6,622 nucleotides of DNA from an uncultured Collinsella sp. (GCA_900544065.1 UQTR01000099.1:1-6622); one strand, 5' to 3'. Shown: positions 1-6,310, counted from the stretch's first letter. The notes: a model not told the origin generated them from the letters alone. Numbers and translations are program-made.

Positions 1-34
1 GAGGTCAGAAGTTCAAATCTTCTAACGCCCACCA
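1..34 (+). tRNA. tRNA gene, 3' portion only (5' end lies off the window)
   Basis: The first 34 bases fold as the 3' part of a tRNA. Bases 1-6 are the end of the variable region. The T arm has stem AGAAG (7-11), loop TTCAAAT (12-18) and matching stem CTTCT (19-23). The acceptor 3' strand AACGCCC (24-30) follows, then discriminator A (31) and an encoded CCA (32-34). The missing 5' acceptor strand should read GGGCGTT. The anticodon lies outside the window, so the amino acid cannot be assigned. A perfect intrinsic terminator follows nine bases later, which supports a genuine, transcribed tRNA. Confidence 0.88.
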
Positions 35-42
35 AATGTTCG

Positions 43-80
43 CAGCTCAGAGGCTATGTCCTCTGGGCTGTTTTGTTTTA
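43..80 (+). terminator. Rho-independent terminator of the tRNA
   Basis: An 11-bp stem pairs 43-53 (CAGCTCAGAGG) with 60-70 (CCTCTGGGCTG) around a six-base loop. All pairs are Watson-Crick except one T-G wobble (47/66). The T-rich tract TTTTGTTTTA (71-80) follows directly. This is a textbook intrinsic terminator placed just after the tRNA CCA end, and it should isolate the tRNA transcript from the next gene. Confidence 0.9.
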
Positions 81-358
81 TGTCGCTAAATCCGCTGGCA
101 GTTCCAACCGTCATCGCAACGTAACATCAATTCACCTGACGAATGGCAGCCAAATATATTCAATACCCCAACATCAACAATAGCCAGGCACAAAACTGCG
201 CCACAAGCTGCTCCAACCGCCCAACTGGCCAAAAGCCGACCATCTACTTACCAATCTATCCATCGGCATAACCAATCAGTCCGCACCGCAACTTCTCAGC
301 AAAACGCCGCGATGTCTGCGCCCTGCGGTATCCTTGAGCCACTTGCACCCGCAGCACC
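81..358 (+). other. C-rich, G-poor non-coding leader ahead of the DUF5710 gene
   Basis: No credible gene is visible in this stretch of about 280 bases; the only small reading frames lack ribosome binding sites. The top strand is strikingly biased: in 161-300 I count about 55 C against 18 G. If transcribed rightward this would be a C-rich, G-poor, weakly structured RNA, the composition typical of Rho loading (rut) regions. That role is inferred from composition only. A possible promoter at 131-160 would place most of it in the leader of the downstream gene. Confidence 0.4.
131..160 (+). promoter_or_regulatory. Possible sigma-70 type promoter for the DUF5710 gene
   Basis: TTCACC (131-136, four of six matches to TTGACA) is followed after 18 bases by TATATT (155-160, five of six matches to TATAAT). 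It lies about 210 bases upstream of the start codon at 370, so the transcript would have a long leader. It is the best match I could find between the tRNA terminator and the gene. The distance and the weak -35 keep the call tentative. Confidence 0.3.
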
Positions 359-364
359 AAGGAG
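359..364 (+). promoter_or_regulatory. Ribosome binding site fixing the start at 370
   Basis: AAGGAG with a five-base spacer (CCGCC) precedes the ATG. It decides the start against the longer in-frame reading that begins with TTG at 334. Confidence 0.8.
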
Positions 365-369
365 CCGCC

Positions 370-1056
370 ATGCGCACCGAGCTCGATGTCCCCTTTTCGC
401 ACAAAGAAGAAGCCAAAGCGCTGGGCGCCAAATGGGACCGGACCAAGAAGATCTGGTATGTACCCAGCGGCGTCAACCCCGAGCCCTTTGCCGAGTGGCT
501 GCCCGGTGTTGACCGATCCGACCCCTCAGCGCCGTATATATATCTAGTACTGGGCAAGCGCGAGTGCTGGAAGTGTCACAAAGAGACCTCGGTCGCGGCC
601 TTCGGCATTCCCTATCGAACCGATGACGACAAGGGCATCGCCATCGCGCACGCGCCCAACAAGGCCGGGCACATTGCCATCGACACGGCCAACGCCAACG
701 CACTCGCCATCGTGCCCGCTCTTGGCTGCGCGCCGGGCGAGATCCGCGACTACCTTCATAAGCGCTGCGGCTACAAGCCCGTAGGCGCGCGAGCCTCCAA
801 AGCCCCGTCGCTCGGCAACACGTGCACCAGTTGCGACGCGCTGCAAGGCAGCCGCTATCTGTTCGAGGAGCCCTCGTCCCCGTTTGCCCTCACTGCCATC
901 AACAAGCTGCCGGCACTGGAGTTTGTGCGCGTCGAAGTTGTCGGCGTCTTTGGCATCCCAGCCGCGCGCACCAATTTTGACCAGGCACTCTTTACCTGGG
1001 CACGCGACCATCACGCCGAGTTCCACAAGACCCTGTTCGAGGGAATCTACCTGTAG
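370..1056 (+). CDS. DUF5710-domain protein with two CxxC pairs (putative zinc binding)
   Basis: A 228-residue protein. Residues 1-45 match the DUF5710 pattern: LDVPFSHKEEAKALGAKWD, then KKIWYVPSGV and an FAEWLP end. This small domain is known from TraC-like conjugation/primase proteins and various hypotheticals. Its biochemical role is not established. The remainder (about 55-228) is not a family I recognise. It carries C66-x2-C69 and C152-x2-C155, a likely four-cysteine zinc site, although about 80 residues separate the pairs. No signal peptide or membrane segment is visible, so it is probably cytosolic. The ATG at 370 is chosen because AAGGAG (359-364) sits five bases upstream; an upstream in-frame TTG at 334 has no such site. 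The gene stands alone between the tRNA and the convergent endonuclease gene. Nucleic-acid binding is a plausible inference from the zinc site but is not demonstrated. Confidence 0.85.
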   Translation: MRTELDVPFSHKEEAKALGAKWDRTKKIWYVPSGVNPEPFAEWLPGVDRSDPSAPYIYLVLGKRECWKCHKETSVAAFGIPYRTDDDKGIAIAHAPNKAGHIAIDTANANALAIVPALGCAPGEIRDYLHKRCGYKPVGARASKAPSLGNTCTSCDALQGSRYLFEEPSSPFALTAINKLPALEFVRVEVVGVFGIPAARTNFDQALFTWARDHHAEFHKTLFEGIYL

Positions 1057-1063
1057 GGCAAGG

Positions 1064-1100
1064 CTCGAAAATCGAGTCCAGATATCCTCGAAAATCGAGT
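1064..1100. repeat. Tandem pair of identical palindromic 14-mers between convergent genes
   Basis: CTCGAAAATCGAGT occurs twice, at 1064-1077 and 1087-1100, 23 bases start to start with a nine-base spacer. Each copy is itself a palindrome: CTCGA and TCGAG arms around AAA. A further half-like element ACTCGA lies at 1124-1129. The pair occupies most of the 76-bp gap between the convergent DUF5710 and endonuclease genes. No T-tract follows, so it is not a standard terminator. Two identical dyads about two helical turns apart would suit a DNA-binding protein, but the function is unknown. Confidence 0.8.
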
Positions 1101-1132
1101 ATGCACAGGTAGTTGAATTGCCGACTCGAAGG

Positions 1133-2638
1133 CTACAACCCCAGGATGTGCTCTAGATAGCCTTTGTTAAACCAGAACGATTGCCTGGTCATCCAACGTC
1201 CATCGGGCAACTCGTAGGCGTTCCTCGCAATGTCGCCGATTTCGGTTCCGTCGGCGAATCTGTACGCAGCTTTTGAGGTATGCGGGCGAACGTGGACAAT
1301 CGGGTTGTCCGCCATACCGGGCAGATTGTTGGTCACCTTGAGCTTTCCACTCGCGTCCCGATACGGACTGAGCTTAACGCCCTCACGAATTACCTTGCGA
1401 GTCTCATTCCAGCAGGCCTTTGCGGGGCCCTCGATTTCGTTTGCCGGCATTGCCCAGAATAGGCAGCGGTCAAGACGCCACTCCCCCTCGTGGTCCTCAC
1501 GGAACACGACAAAGAAGAAACGGTTGGTCTCAAGGCGCGCACGGAAGGATGACGTTTCCCAATCCTCATTGATTAGCTGCTTAAACTCAAACGGAGGGAA
1601 AGACATTGCCTGCTCGATGTGTCCCCTCTTATTAACGCGACAAACGCGGACGTTAATCCCAGCCTTAACGAACTCCTCGGCAGCATTGCTTTTAATTCCG
1701 AGCATTCGATAAACGAGTGTCGTCCATTGCGCCTTGTTTCCCGTGTATTCCAGGCCGTACTGCTCTGCAATCTGGCGATCGGTTTCACCATAGTGGCGCT
1801 CGATAAGCGCAGTAACGTAGCTTTCGAAATCAATGGACTTGTCGCCGGCCTGGACGATACTCTCGCCAATGCGCGGAGCACCGAGAACATAGGTATGAAG
1901 CACATAGTCCATGTACGAGCGCTTGAGTGAGAAGGCACGACGCTTCGCGCGACGGTGCTCGATCTCGCCCGTATCGGTGTTGAAGTACTCGTAATACTGG
2001 TCAACCCACATCGTCGCTTCGGTTGCGCCCTTTGTGCAGGCGCCCAAGTAGGTGGTCATGCCCTCCGACAGCTCGTCCGCGCGACCATCCTGAATGTACG
2101 AAATGATCTTCTCGTAGTCGGCGCGAATGATCTTCATATCCTCTTCGGGCAGACGAACCATGACTGCACGCTCAATGCGCTGGTCGTATTTGTCGATGGA
2201 GCGGTCACGGCCGTAGTAGATCAGCAGGATATTGCTGAGCTTGGTCTTGAGATGCGAGCTGTCGTAGTCGAGCGAAACGGGACGGTCGTAGGGAATCATC
2301 GTCAAGACAAGACGCTCGCCGGCAGACTTGCGACCATCCTTGAGCACGTCGAAGCATGTTGCCTTGAGTTCCACACCCGCCTCGGGAAAGTCCGGCCGAT
2401 CGTCGCTGTTGGCTTTGTAGCCAAAGTAACGCTCCTCGATCAGGGTTCCCATACCGCCCTTGTACTTCTTAGACCCAAAGTCCTTGGGCGCACTCTCCCC
2501 CTCCGGCGCAATGCCAAGCTCGAGAATATCGCGAAACGTCATCCCGTCGAGATTGGCAGCATACCGCTCAATGCTTGAGGGGTCAGAAAAATCAGTATCG
2601 TCAAGCATGCGCTTGAAATCGAGGTGCTTCTTGGACAT
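1133..2638 (-). CDS. Sau3AI/MutH-family type II restriction endonuclease (probably GATC-specific)
   Basis: A 501-residue protein with the two-domain layout and approximate length of Sau3AI-type endonucleases. The N-terminal MutH-like catalytic domain spans about 55-200. It has GGMGTLIEE (61-69) followed by D83 and GVELK, with E90 and K92. The spacing of E69, D83, E90 and K92 equals that of MutH E56/D70/E77/K79, so the metal-dependent nuclease centre looks intact. The C-terminal region (about 270-420) resembles the second MutH-like domain of Sau3AI, an allosteric DNA-binding module lacking the catalytic set; it includes MSFPPFEFKQLINEDWETSS. Sau3AI-family enzymes cleave GATC, so that specificity is likely but inferred. 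The ATG at 2638 is chosen because AGAGGA (2645-2650) lies six bases upstream. A longer frame reaching 2734 would run into the divergent control region and adds 32 residues unlike the family. The gene is divergent from the methyltransferase and convergent with the DUF5710 gene. Confidence 0.93.
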   Translation of the reverse strand: MSKKHLDFKRMLDDTDFSDPSSIERYAANLDGMTFRDILELGIAPEGESAPKDFGSKKYKGGMGTLIEERYFGYKANSDDRPDFPEAGVELKATCFDVLKDGRKSAGERLVLTMIPYDRPVSLDYDSSHLKTKLSNILLIYYGRDRSIDKYDQRIERAVMVRLPEEDMKIIRADYEKIISYIQDGRADELSEGMTTYLGACTKGATEATMWVDQYYEYFNTDTGEIEHRRAKRRAFSLKRSYMDYVLHTYVLGAPRIGESIVQAGDKSIDFESYVTALIERHYGETDRQIAEQYGLEYTGNKAQWTTLVYRMLGIKSNAAEEFVKAGINVRVCRVNKRGHIEQAMSFPPFEFKQLINEDWETSSFRARLETNRFFFVVFREDHEGEWRLDRCLFWAMPANEIEGPAKACWNETRKVIREGVKLSPYRDASGKLKVTNNLPGMADNPIVHVRPHTSKAAYRFADGTEIGDIARNAYELPDGRWMTRQSFWFNKGYLEHILGL

Positions 2639-2644
2639 GGCAAA

Positions 2645-2650
2645 TCCTCT
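2645..2650 (-). promoter_or_regulatory. Ribosome binding site of the endonuclease gene
   Basis: On the minus strand this reads AGAGGA, six bases before the ATG at 2638. It selects the 501-residue start over the upstream in-frame start at 2734, which has no comparable site. Confidence 0.75.
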
Positions 2651-2703
2651 CGAAATAAGACATGATCTAACACGTATGCTACTGTAAATTCGGGTTATAC
2701 CGT

Positions 2704-2725
2704 GAAGATCCCCTAAGGGATCTTC
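2704..2725. promoter_or_regulatory. Palindrome with a GATC in each arm; candidate operator of the R-M system
   Basis: Arms GAAGATCCC (2704-2712) and GGGATCTTC (2717-2725) are perfect reverse complements around CTAA. Each arm holds one GATC (2707-2710 and 2719-2722), the presumed recognition site of the flanking enzymes. The methyltransferase has no N-terminal helix-turn-helix extension and no controller (C) protein gene is visible. Control through methylation or enzyme occupancy of these sites is therefore an attractive inference. No T-tract follows on either strand, so a terminator is unlikely. Confidence 0.6.
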
Positions 2726-2787
2726 CATTTGCAACCCGATTTCTGTACCCTTGATTTTTGCATTTGCAGCGATTTGGGGGAGTGAGT

Positions 2788-4050
2788 ATGTCAGAGGTCA
2801 AAATCGCCGAGCTTTTTGCTGGCGTCGGCGGATTTCGTTTGGGCCTCGAAGGCTACGCTGACCCTCGTTATCCAGATTTCTACATGAAGCCCGCCGGACC
2901 CTTTCGCACCATTTGGGCCAATCAGTGGGAACCACCCGGAACCAAGGCTCGTCAGTTCGCGGCACGCTGCTATATGGACCGCTTTGGCGAGGATTCCGTA
3001 GTCAACGAAGATATCAATAAAGTCCTGGAACAGGCTGAAGCCGGAGAGGTTGAAATCCCCGACGTCCAGATGGTCGTCGGCGGCTTCCCTTGCCAAGATT
3101 ACTCCGTCGCTCGCCCGCTTAACCAGGCACATGGCATCGAGGGCAAGAAGGGTGTCCTTTGGTGGGACATCTACCACTTCCTCGAGATGAAGAAGCCGCG
3201 CTTCGGTCTCTTTGAGAATGTCGATCGTCTGCTCAAGTCGCCCGCGTCTCAGCGCGGTCGCGACTTCGCCATCATCCTAAGCTGCCTTGCCGACCTCGAT
3301 TACACGGTCGAATGGCGCGTGGTCAACTCCGCGGAATATGGTTTTCCCCAGCGCCGCAAGCGCGTTTATATCTTCTGCGAGAAGAACGCCGGCAAGGTCG
3401 ATCTCGTTGACCGCATGCACAACGGTGTCATGGCGAAGGCCTTCCCCGCCATCTACCCTGACGAAATGGCCGAGCTCGATGTCCTGCCTGATCCTTACGA
3501 GAACTCGACTCGTTTTGGCGTTGGTCAAAAGACATCTCAGTTCAAGAATGCCGGTGTCATGCAGGGCTGCCATGTTTTGACCTGCGACTTCGTTGAGGAT
3601 TATCACGGCGAGCGCCGTGTGCTTGGCGATGTACTTGTTAATGAGGAGTATGTTCCGGAGCAGTTCTACATCTCCGACGAGAAGCTTCCCGACTGGCGCT
3701 ACCTCAAGGGCAGCAAGCGCGAAGAACGCACCAACAAAAAGACGGGCTTTACGTACACGTATTCCGAGGGTGCCATGAGTTTCCCGGATGCCACCGACAA
3801 ACCGAGCCGCACCATCCTCACGGGCGAAGGCGGCACGGGCGCCAGCCGATTTAAGCATGTTATCGAGTGCCCCGACGGCCGTTTCCGCCGCCTCGTTCCC
3901 GACGAGCTCGATCAGCTCCAAGGATTCCCCAAGGGCTGGACGGATACTGGTATGACCGACGGCCATCGAGCTTTCTGCATGGGCAACGCGCTCGTCACCG
4001 GCGTGCCCCATCGCATTGGCGAAGCTATGGTCGAAGTGTACGGCCTCTAA
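2788..4050 (+). CDS. DNA (cytosine-5-)-methyltransferase of the Sau3AI-like R-M system
   Basis: A 420-residue enzyme that transfers methyl from S-adenosylmethionine to C5 of cytosine, protecting host sites from the divergent endonuclease. The canonical m5C motifs appear in order. Motif I is AELFAGVGGF (7-16, SAM binding). Motif IV is GGFPCQDYS with catalytic C102. Motif VI is FENV (142-145). Motif VIII is QRRKR (188-192). A target-recognition region spans about 230-360. Motif IX is RRLVPDELDQLQGFP (367-381) and motif X is GNALVTGVP (399-407). All key residues are present. By analogy with the Sau3AI pair it should make GAT(5mC). ATG 2788 is preceded by GGGGGAG (2776-2782) with five bases between; an in-frame start at 2758 would add ten residues without a good site. 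Motif I begins almost at the N-terminus, so there is no regulatory helix-turn-helix extension of the kind seen in M.EcoRII or M.SsoII. Chemistry is certain; sequence specificity is inferred. Confidence 0.96.
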   Translation: MSEVKIAELFAGVGGFRLGLEGYADPRYPDFYMKPAGPFRTIWANQWEPPGTKARQFAARCYMDRFGEDSVVNEDINKVLEQAEAGEVEIPDVQMVVGGFPCQDYSVARPLNQAHGIEGKKGVLWWDIYHFLEMKKPRFGLFENVDRLLKSPASQRGRDFAIILSCLADLDYTVEWRVVNSAEYGFPQRRKRVYIFCEKNAGKVDLVDRMHNGVMAKAFPAIYPDEMAELDVLPDPYENSTRFGVGQKTSQFKNAGVMQGCHVLTCDFVEDYHGERRVLGDVLVNEEYVPEQFYISDEKLPDWRYLKGSKREERTNKKTGFTYTYSEGAMSFPDATDKPSRTILTGEGGTGASRFKHVIECPDGRFRRLVPDELDQLQGFPKGWTDTGMTDGHRAFCMGNALVTGVPHRIGEAMVEVYGL

Positions 4051-4111
4051 GGCAAGCAATCCGGAGCCGGCAGTCACGCTGTCGACTCCATTTTTCCACC
4101 CCACTCCCCTG

Positions 4112-4117
4112 TATACT
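4112..4117 (+). promoter_or_regulatory. Possible -10 element ahead of the 163-residue gene
   Basis: TATACT (4112-4117) matches TATAAT at five of six positions and is preceded by TG. No good -35 lies 16-18 bases upstream; only the T-rich 4091-4095 is nearby. It would start transcription near 4124, about 50 bases before the gene. The methyltransferase has no obvious intrinsic terminator before it, so read-through is also possible. Confidence 0.35.
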
Positions 4118-4135
4118 GATGTAGCACGTGTTTCG

Positions 4136-4155
4136 TCCGGGCCTGTTGGGCCGGA
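4136..4155 (+). other. GC-rich imperfect hairpin in the leader of the 163-residue gene
   Basis: TCCGG (4136-4140) pairs with CCGGA (4151-4155), and inner CC/GG pairs close on TGTT with a G mismatch. It ends nine bases before the ribosome binding site at 4164. Only TTGTT follows, so it is at most a poor terminator for the methyltransferase transcript. It may instead be leader structure. Confidence 0.3.
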
Positions 4156-4174
4156 TTGTTCATGGGAGGGTCTT

Positions 4175-4666
4175 ATGGCTGCTTCGAATCCGCCTAAGGG
4201 AAGCGTTTCTTCTTCGTCCATCAAGCCGGTTACGCGCAAGGCCGTGCGTTGCCAGCGCGAGGTCGCCTGGCTTGTCACGCAAGCGGCGGGCAGGCTTGTG
4301 GCGACCACTCAGGACGTCAATGCGCCTACGCCGAGCTTTGTGTTAGCGGCGGCGCTGGATTTTGTGCGCCAACTGGAGCTTGCCGCACAGGATGCCAGCG
4401 GCCACCTCGACTACCAGAATGTTATGGCGCCCGACCTGCAGACGTTCTGCCACATGGCCAAGTTGCCCGCCGCGCCCAATGCGCTTTCGGACGCGGGCTA
4501 CATGTTTACGCTTTCGGGCGCGGACCTTATCCGCGACATCTACGCATACTGCAACGAGCTCGCCGAGCGCCACGTCTTTGACGCGGCAGAAATCAAACCG
4601 GGATATGCCATCAAGCTGGTTCTTAGGCTGTTCTTGATGGATGGGTTCGGGACTATGCCAGCGTAA
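4175..4666 (+). CDS. Hypothetical protein, 163 residues
   Basis: I do not recognise a family. The first 20 or so residues are Ser/Pro/Lys-rich and look disordered. From about 22 onward the protein appears mainly alpha-helical, with segments KAVRCQREVAWLVTQAAGRL (22-41), SFVLAAALDFVRQLELAAQD (54-73), LSGADLIRDIYAYCNELAER (113-132) and YAIKLVLRLFLMDGF (144-158). No signal peptide, convincing transmembrane helix or catalytic motif is visible. The cysteines (C26, C92, C126) are scattered. The ATG at 4175 follows GGGAGGG (4164-4170) by four bases; the frame is open further upstream to 4016, but that would overlap the methyltransferase and ignores this strong site. It lies 124 bp after the methyltransferase on the same strand, with its own candidate -10, and converges on the AlbA_2 gene. 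A role with the R-M system cannot be concluded from position alone. Confidence 0.75.
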   Translation: MAASNPPKGSVSSSSIKPVTRKAVRCQREVAWLVTQAAGRLVATTQDVNAPTPSFVLAAALDFVRQLELAAQDASGHLDYQNVMAPDLQTFCHMAKLPAAPNALSDAGYMFTLSGADLIRDIYAYCNELAERHVFDAAEIKPGYAIKLVLRLFLMDGFGTMPA

Positions 4667-4724
4667 GCCGGATTTTTAACTTCGCCGTCGACTGGGCAAC
4701 AACCGCCTTACCTTAGCGGGCGCC

Positions 4725-4739
4725 AATCGAGAGTCGATT
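4725..4739. repeat. Short perfect dyad between convergent genes
   Basis: AATCGA (4725-4730) and TCGATT (4734-4739) pair around GAG. It sits in the 100-bp gap between the convergent 163-residue and AlbA_2 genes. No T-tract follows on either strand, so it is not a good intrinsic terminator. I see no other terminator in this gap. Confidence 0.35.
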
Positions 4740-4766
4740 ATTGGGTCACCTCGTCCGCTGGCGCAT

Positions 4767-6233
4767 TTATTCCGCACGCTCCGACAGTCGATACTTGCGG
4801 TTGCGACTCGTCGCCGGCGCTGTAGGCTCAAGCTCGCCTTGAGCAATGAGTGTGTTGACGCGCGACCTAACCTGGGAAATTGTGAGCCCTGTGTGCTCCG
4901 CCAACTCGCGCGTACCCAGCTCACCGCAACGCTTAAGTGCCGCCACAATTAAGTCACCGCCGTGGTCGACCGGCTCGACCTTTGAGCGATAGAGAACCAC
5001 TTTGAACCGATCGAATCCCGGGCAGAACAGGGGCTCGGCCAAACCATGAGCACACATGGCGTCGATCATCATCGGAATGCCCGAGCCATTGCCCTCAGTC
5101 GGCGAACCTGCGCCATCCGGCAGCGGAACAATCGACATGAGTTTCATGAGCGTCGCGTTGCGGCACCGGGAGCTGCCGTCAAACAAGTTCTCGCGAGTCT
5201 TTCCTCCGTATAGGCCGCCGGGGTTCGTCACTTCGATACGGTCATCAAAGACGTCAACAGCGACCGACTGCCCACAGAACCGATCTCCGTATTCTCGGTG
5301 GATTACGGCGTTGGCGATTGCCTCGCGCAGGACCTCCTCGGGAATCTCCAGCGAGTCGACACGCGAGACGCCTTGGATCGTCGAGGTTCGCCGCAAATTC
5401 TTGGCGACTGCCGCGACGGCATCCGAGATCATTTCGCCCAACGTTCCCTCGCAGATTGTGTGGTCCATGAACCTCAGCGACCCCGCCGTGCCTTTCCGGG
5501 TCCCCGCATAGACAGCCATGTCGATAAAGAGCTTGGGATAAAACTGCTGAGGGTAGGTGCCCGCAACTAGGAGTCCAGCCTTGGTGACATTGCCCTGGGA
5601 ATCAAGGAAATTTAGGCGCTCCAGCTTCGTTTGTTTGTCCGGCGCGCCGCGCATTGCCCGGGGCGTCAACGAGAAAGCCCGGTCTATCGTACGGTCGATC
5701 AGCGTCTCGTCGAGATCGTCCGCGCCCGCGCCCACCACCGCGTCGCGATCGCTCGGAGTCGCTCGACCGTATGACGCCAATGCGAGCACCTCGGTCGATG
5801 AAAGCGGCACATCTTTGTCATCGATGCGCTTGTAGCTGCCGCCCTGGGCGCCCCGCTCTATGACATAGCAAGGCTTGCTCGACGGGTCGAGCTCCTCAAT
5901 CGTGATGACCAGAACCACGGTGCCCTGGAGCTCCACGCGCTCAATGGTGTATTTGGGCGGATTGGCCAGCTTTCCGCGACCGCCGGCATCGCCCATGCCT
6001 GACACAAATTGGTTGAGCACTTTCTCGGTCTCGAAGTTCTCAACCGGGACAAAACCTGCGCGCTCACTCACTCCGAGCACGATGATTCCGCCGGCAGTGT
6101 TCGCGAATGCGCTCACCGTTTCCCACACGTCGCGGGAAAGCGTCGTGGCGCTCTCCTTCACTTCGACGTTAAGATCATCCGAGCCCATACGCCTTAAAGA
6201 CTCAAGCAGACCGGTCAGCTCGTTTTCGTTCAT
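4767..6233 (-). CDS. AlbA_2 (Schlafen-like) / GHKL ATP-binding / winged-helix protein
   Basis: A 488-residue protein. Residues about 18-135 form an AlbA_2 (Schlafen AAA_4-type) nucleic-acid-binding domain: NVEVKES with E24 and K26, then TVSAFANTAGGIIVLGVSE (39-57), then a conserved SYKRID. The middle region carries hallmarks of the GHKL-like ATPase found in these proteins: REAIANAVIHREY (303-315), DRIEVTNPGGL (331-341) and the glycine-rich EGNGSGIPMM (380-389). The C-terminus (about 427-484) is a winged-helix DNA-binding domain, GTRELAEHTGLTISQVRSRV with a following wing. This architecture is common in bacteria and often labelled putative transcriptional regulator or ATP-binding protein; such genes are also found near restriction systems. 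Precise function is unproven. ATG 6233 is chosen because AAAGGA (6241-6246) lies seven bases upstream; the GTG at 6239 is only one base from it. It is transcribed from a complex repeat-rich control region. Confidence 0.9.
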   Translation of the reverse strand: MNENELTGLLESLRRMGSDDLNVEVKESATTLSRDVWETVSAFANTAGGIIVLGVSERAGFVPVENFETEKVLNQFVSGMGDAGGRGKLANPPKYTIERVELQGTVVLVITIEELDPSSKPCYVIERGAQGGSYKRIDDKDVPLSSTEVLALASYGRATPSDRDAVVGAGADDLDETLIDRTIDRAFSLTPRAMRGAPDKQTKLERLNFLDSQGNVTKAGLLVAGTYPQQFYPKLFIDMAVYAGTRKGTAGSLRFMDHTICEGTLGEMISDAVAAVAKNLRRTSTIQGVSRVDSLEIPEEVLREAIANAVIHREYGDRFCGQSVAVDVFDDRIEVTNPGGLYGGKTRENLFDGSSRCRNATLMKLMSIVPLPDGAGSPTEGNGSGIPMMIDAMCAHGLAEPLFCPGFDRFKVVLYRSKVEPVDHGGDLIVAALKRCGELGTRELAEHTGLTISQVRSRVNTLIAQGELEPTAPATSRNRKYRLSERAE

Positions 6234-6240
6234 CTGCACG

Positions 6241-6246
6241 TCCTTT
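6241..6246 (-). promoter_or_regulatory. Ribosome binding site fixing the start at 6233
   Basis: The minus strand reads AAAGGA followed by CGTGCAG and ATG. The seven-base spacing favours the ATG at 6233 over the in-frame GTG at 6239. Confidence 0.7.
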
Positions 6247-6310
6247 CGCTCGGTCCTGCGGAGAATGCCGCGGATAGATTTCCCTCGTCTCTCAGTTATC
6301 TCTCGTAATT

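Larger units (their letters stand above)
2639..2787. promoter_or_regulatory. Divergent control region of the restriction-modification pair
   Basis: This 149-bp gap must hold the promoters for both genes. On the minus strand, TATAAC (plus coordinates 2694-2699) is the best -10 candidate for the endonuclease; its -35 would then fall inside the GATC palindrome at 2704-2725. Rightward, TTGCAA (2729-2734) is a possible -35 for the methyltransferase, but no convincing -10 follows. The octamer CATTTGCA occurs twice (2726-2733 and 2761-2768). GATC occurs three times (2664, 2707 and 2719), against fewer than one expected by chance. Exact promoter positions are uncertain. Confidence 0.5.

Noticed and set aside
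80..124. 14-codon frame just after the tRNA terminator
   Set aside because: It starts at the end of the terminator T-tract, has no ribosome binding site, and is too short to support.
544..1026. Minus-strand open frame (160 codons) opposite the DUF5710 gene
   Set aside because: The plus strand has a clear DUF5710 domain and a strong ribosome binding site; the antisense frame has neither.
1955..2578. Plus-strand open frame (207 codons) opposite the endonuclease
   Set aside because: Antisense shadow of the Sau3AI-like gene, whose catalytic residues are in the other strand's frame; no domain is visible.
2639..2734. N-terminal extension of the endonuclease to 2734
   Set aside because: The 32 extra residues run into the GATC palindrome and lack family resemblance; the start at 2638 has a well-placed AGAGGA.
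3277..4308. Long minus-strand open frame (343 codons) opposite the methyltransferase
   Set aside because: It lies antisense to a gene with complete methyltransferase motifs, has no recognisable domain, and is explained by GC-rich codon bias.
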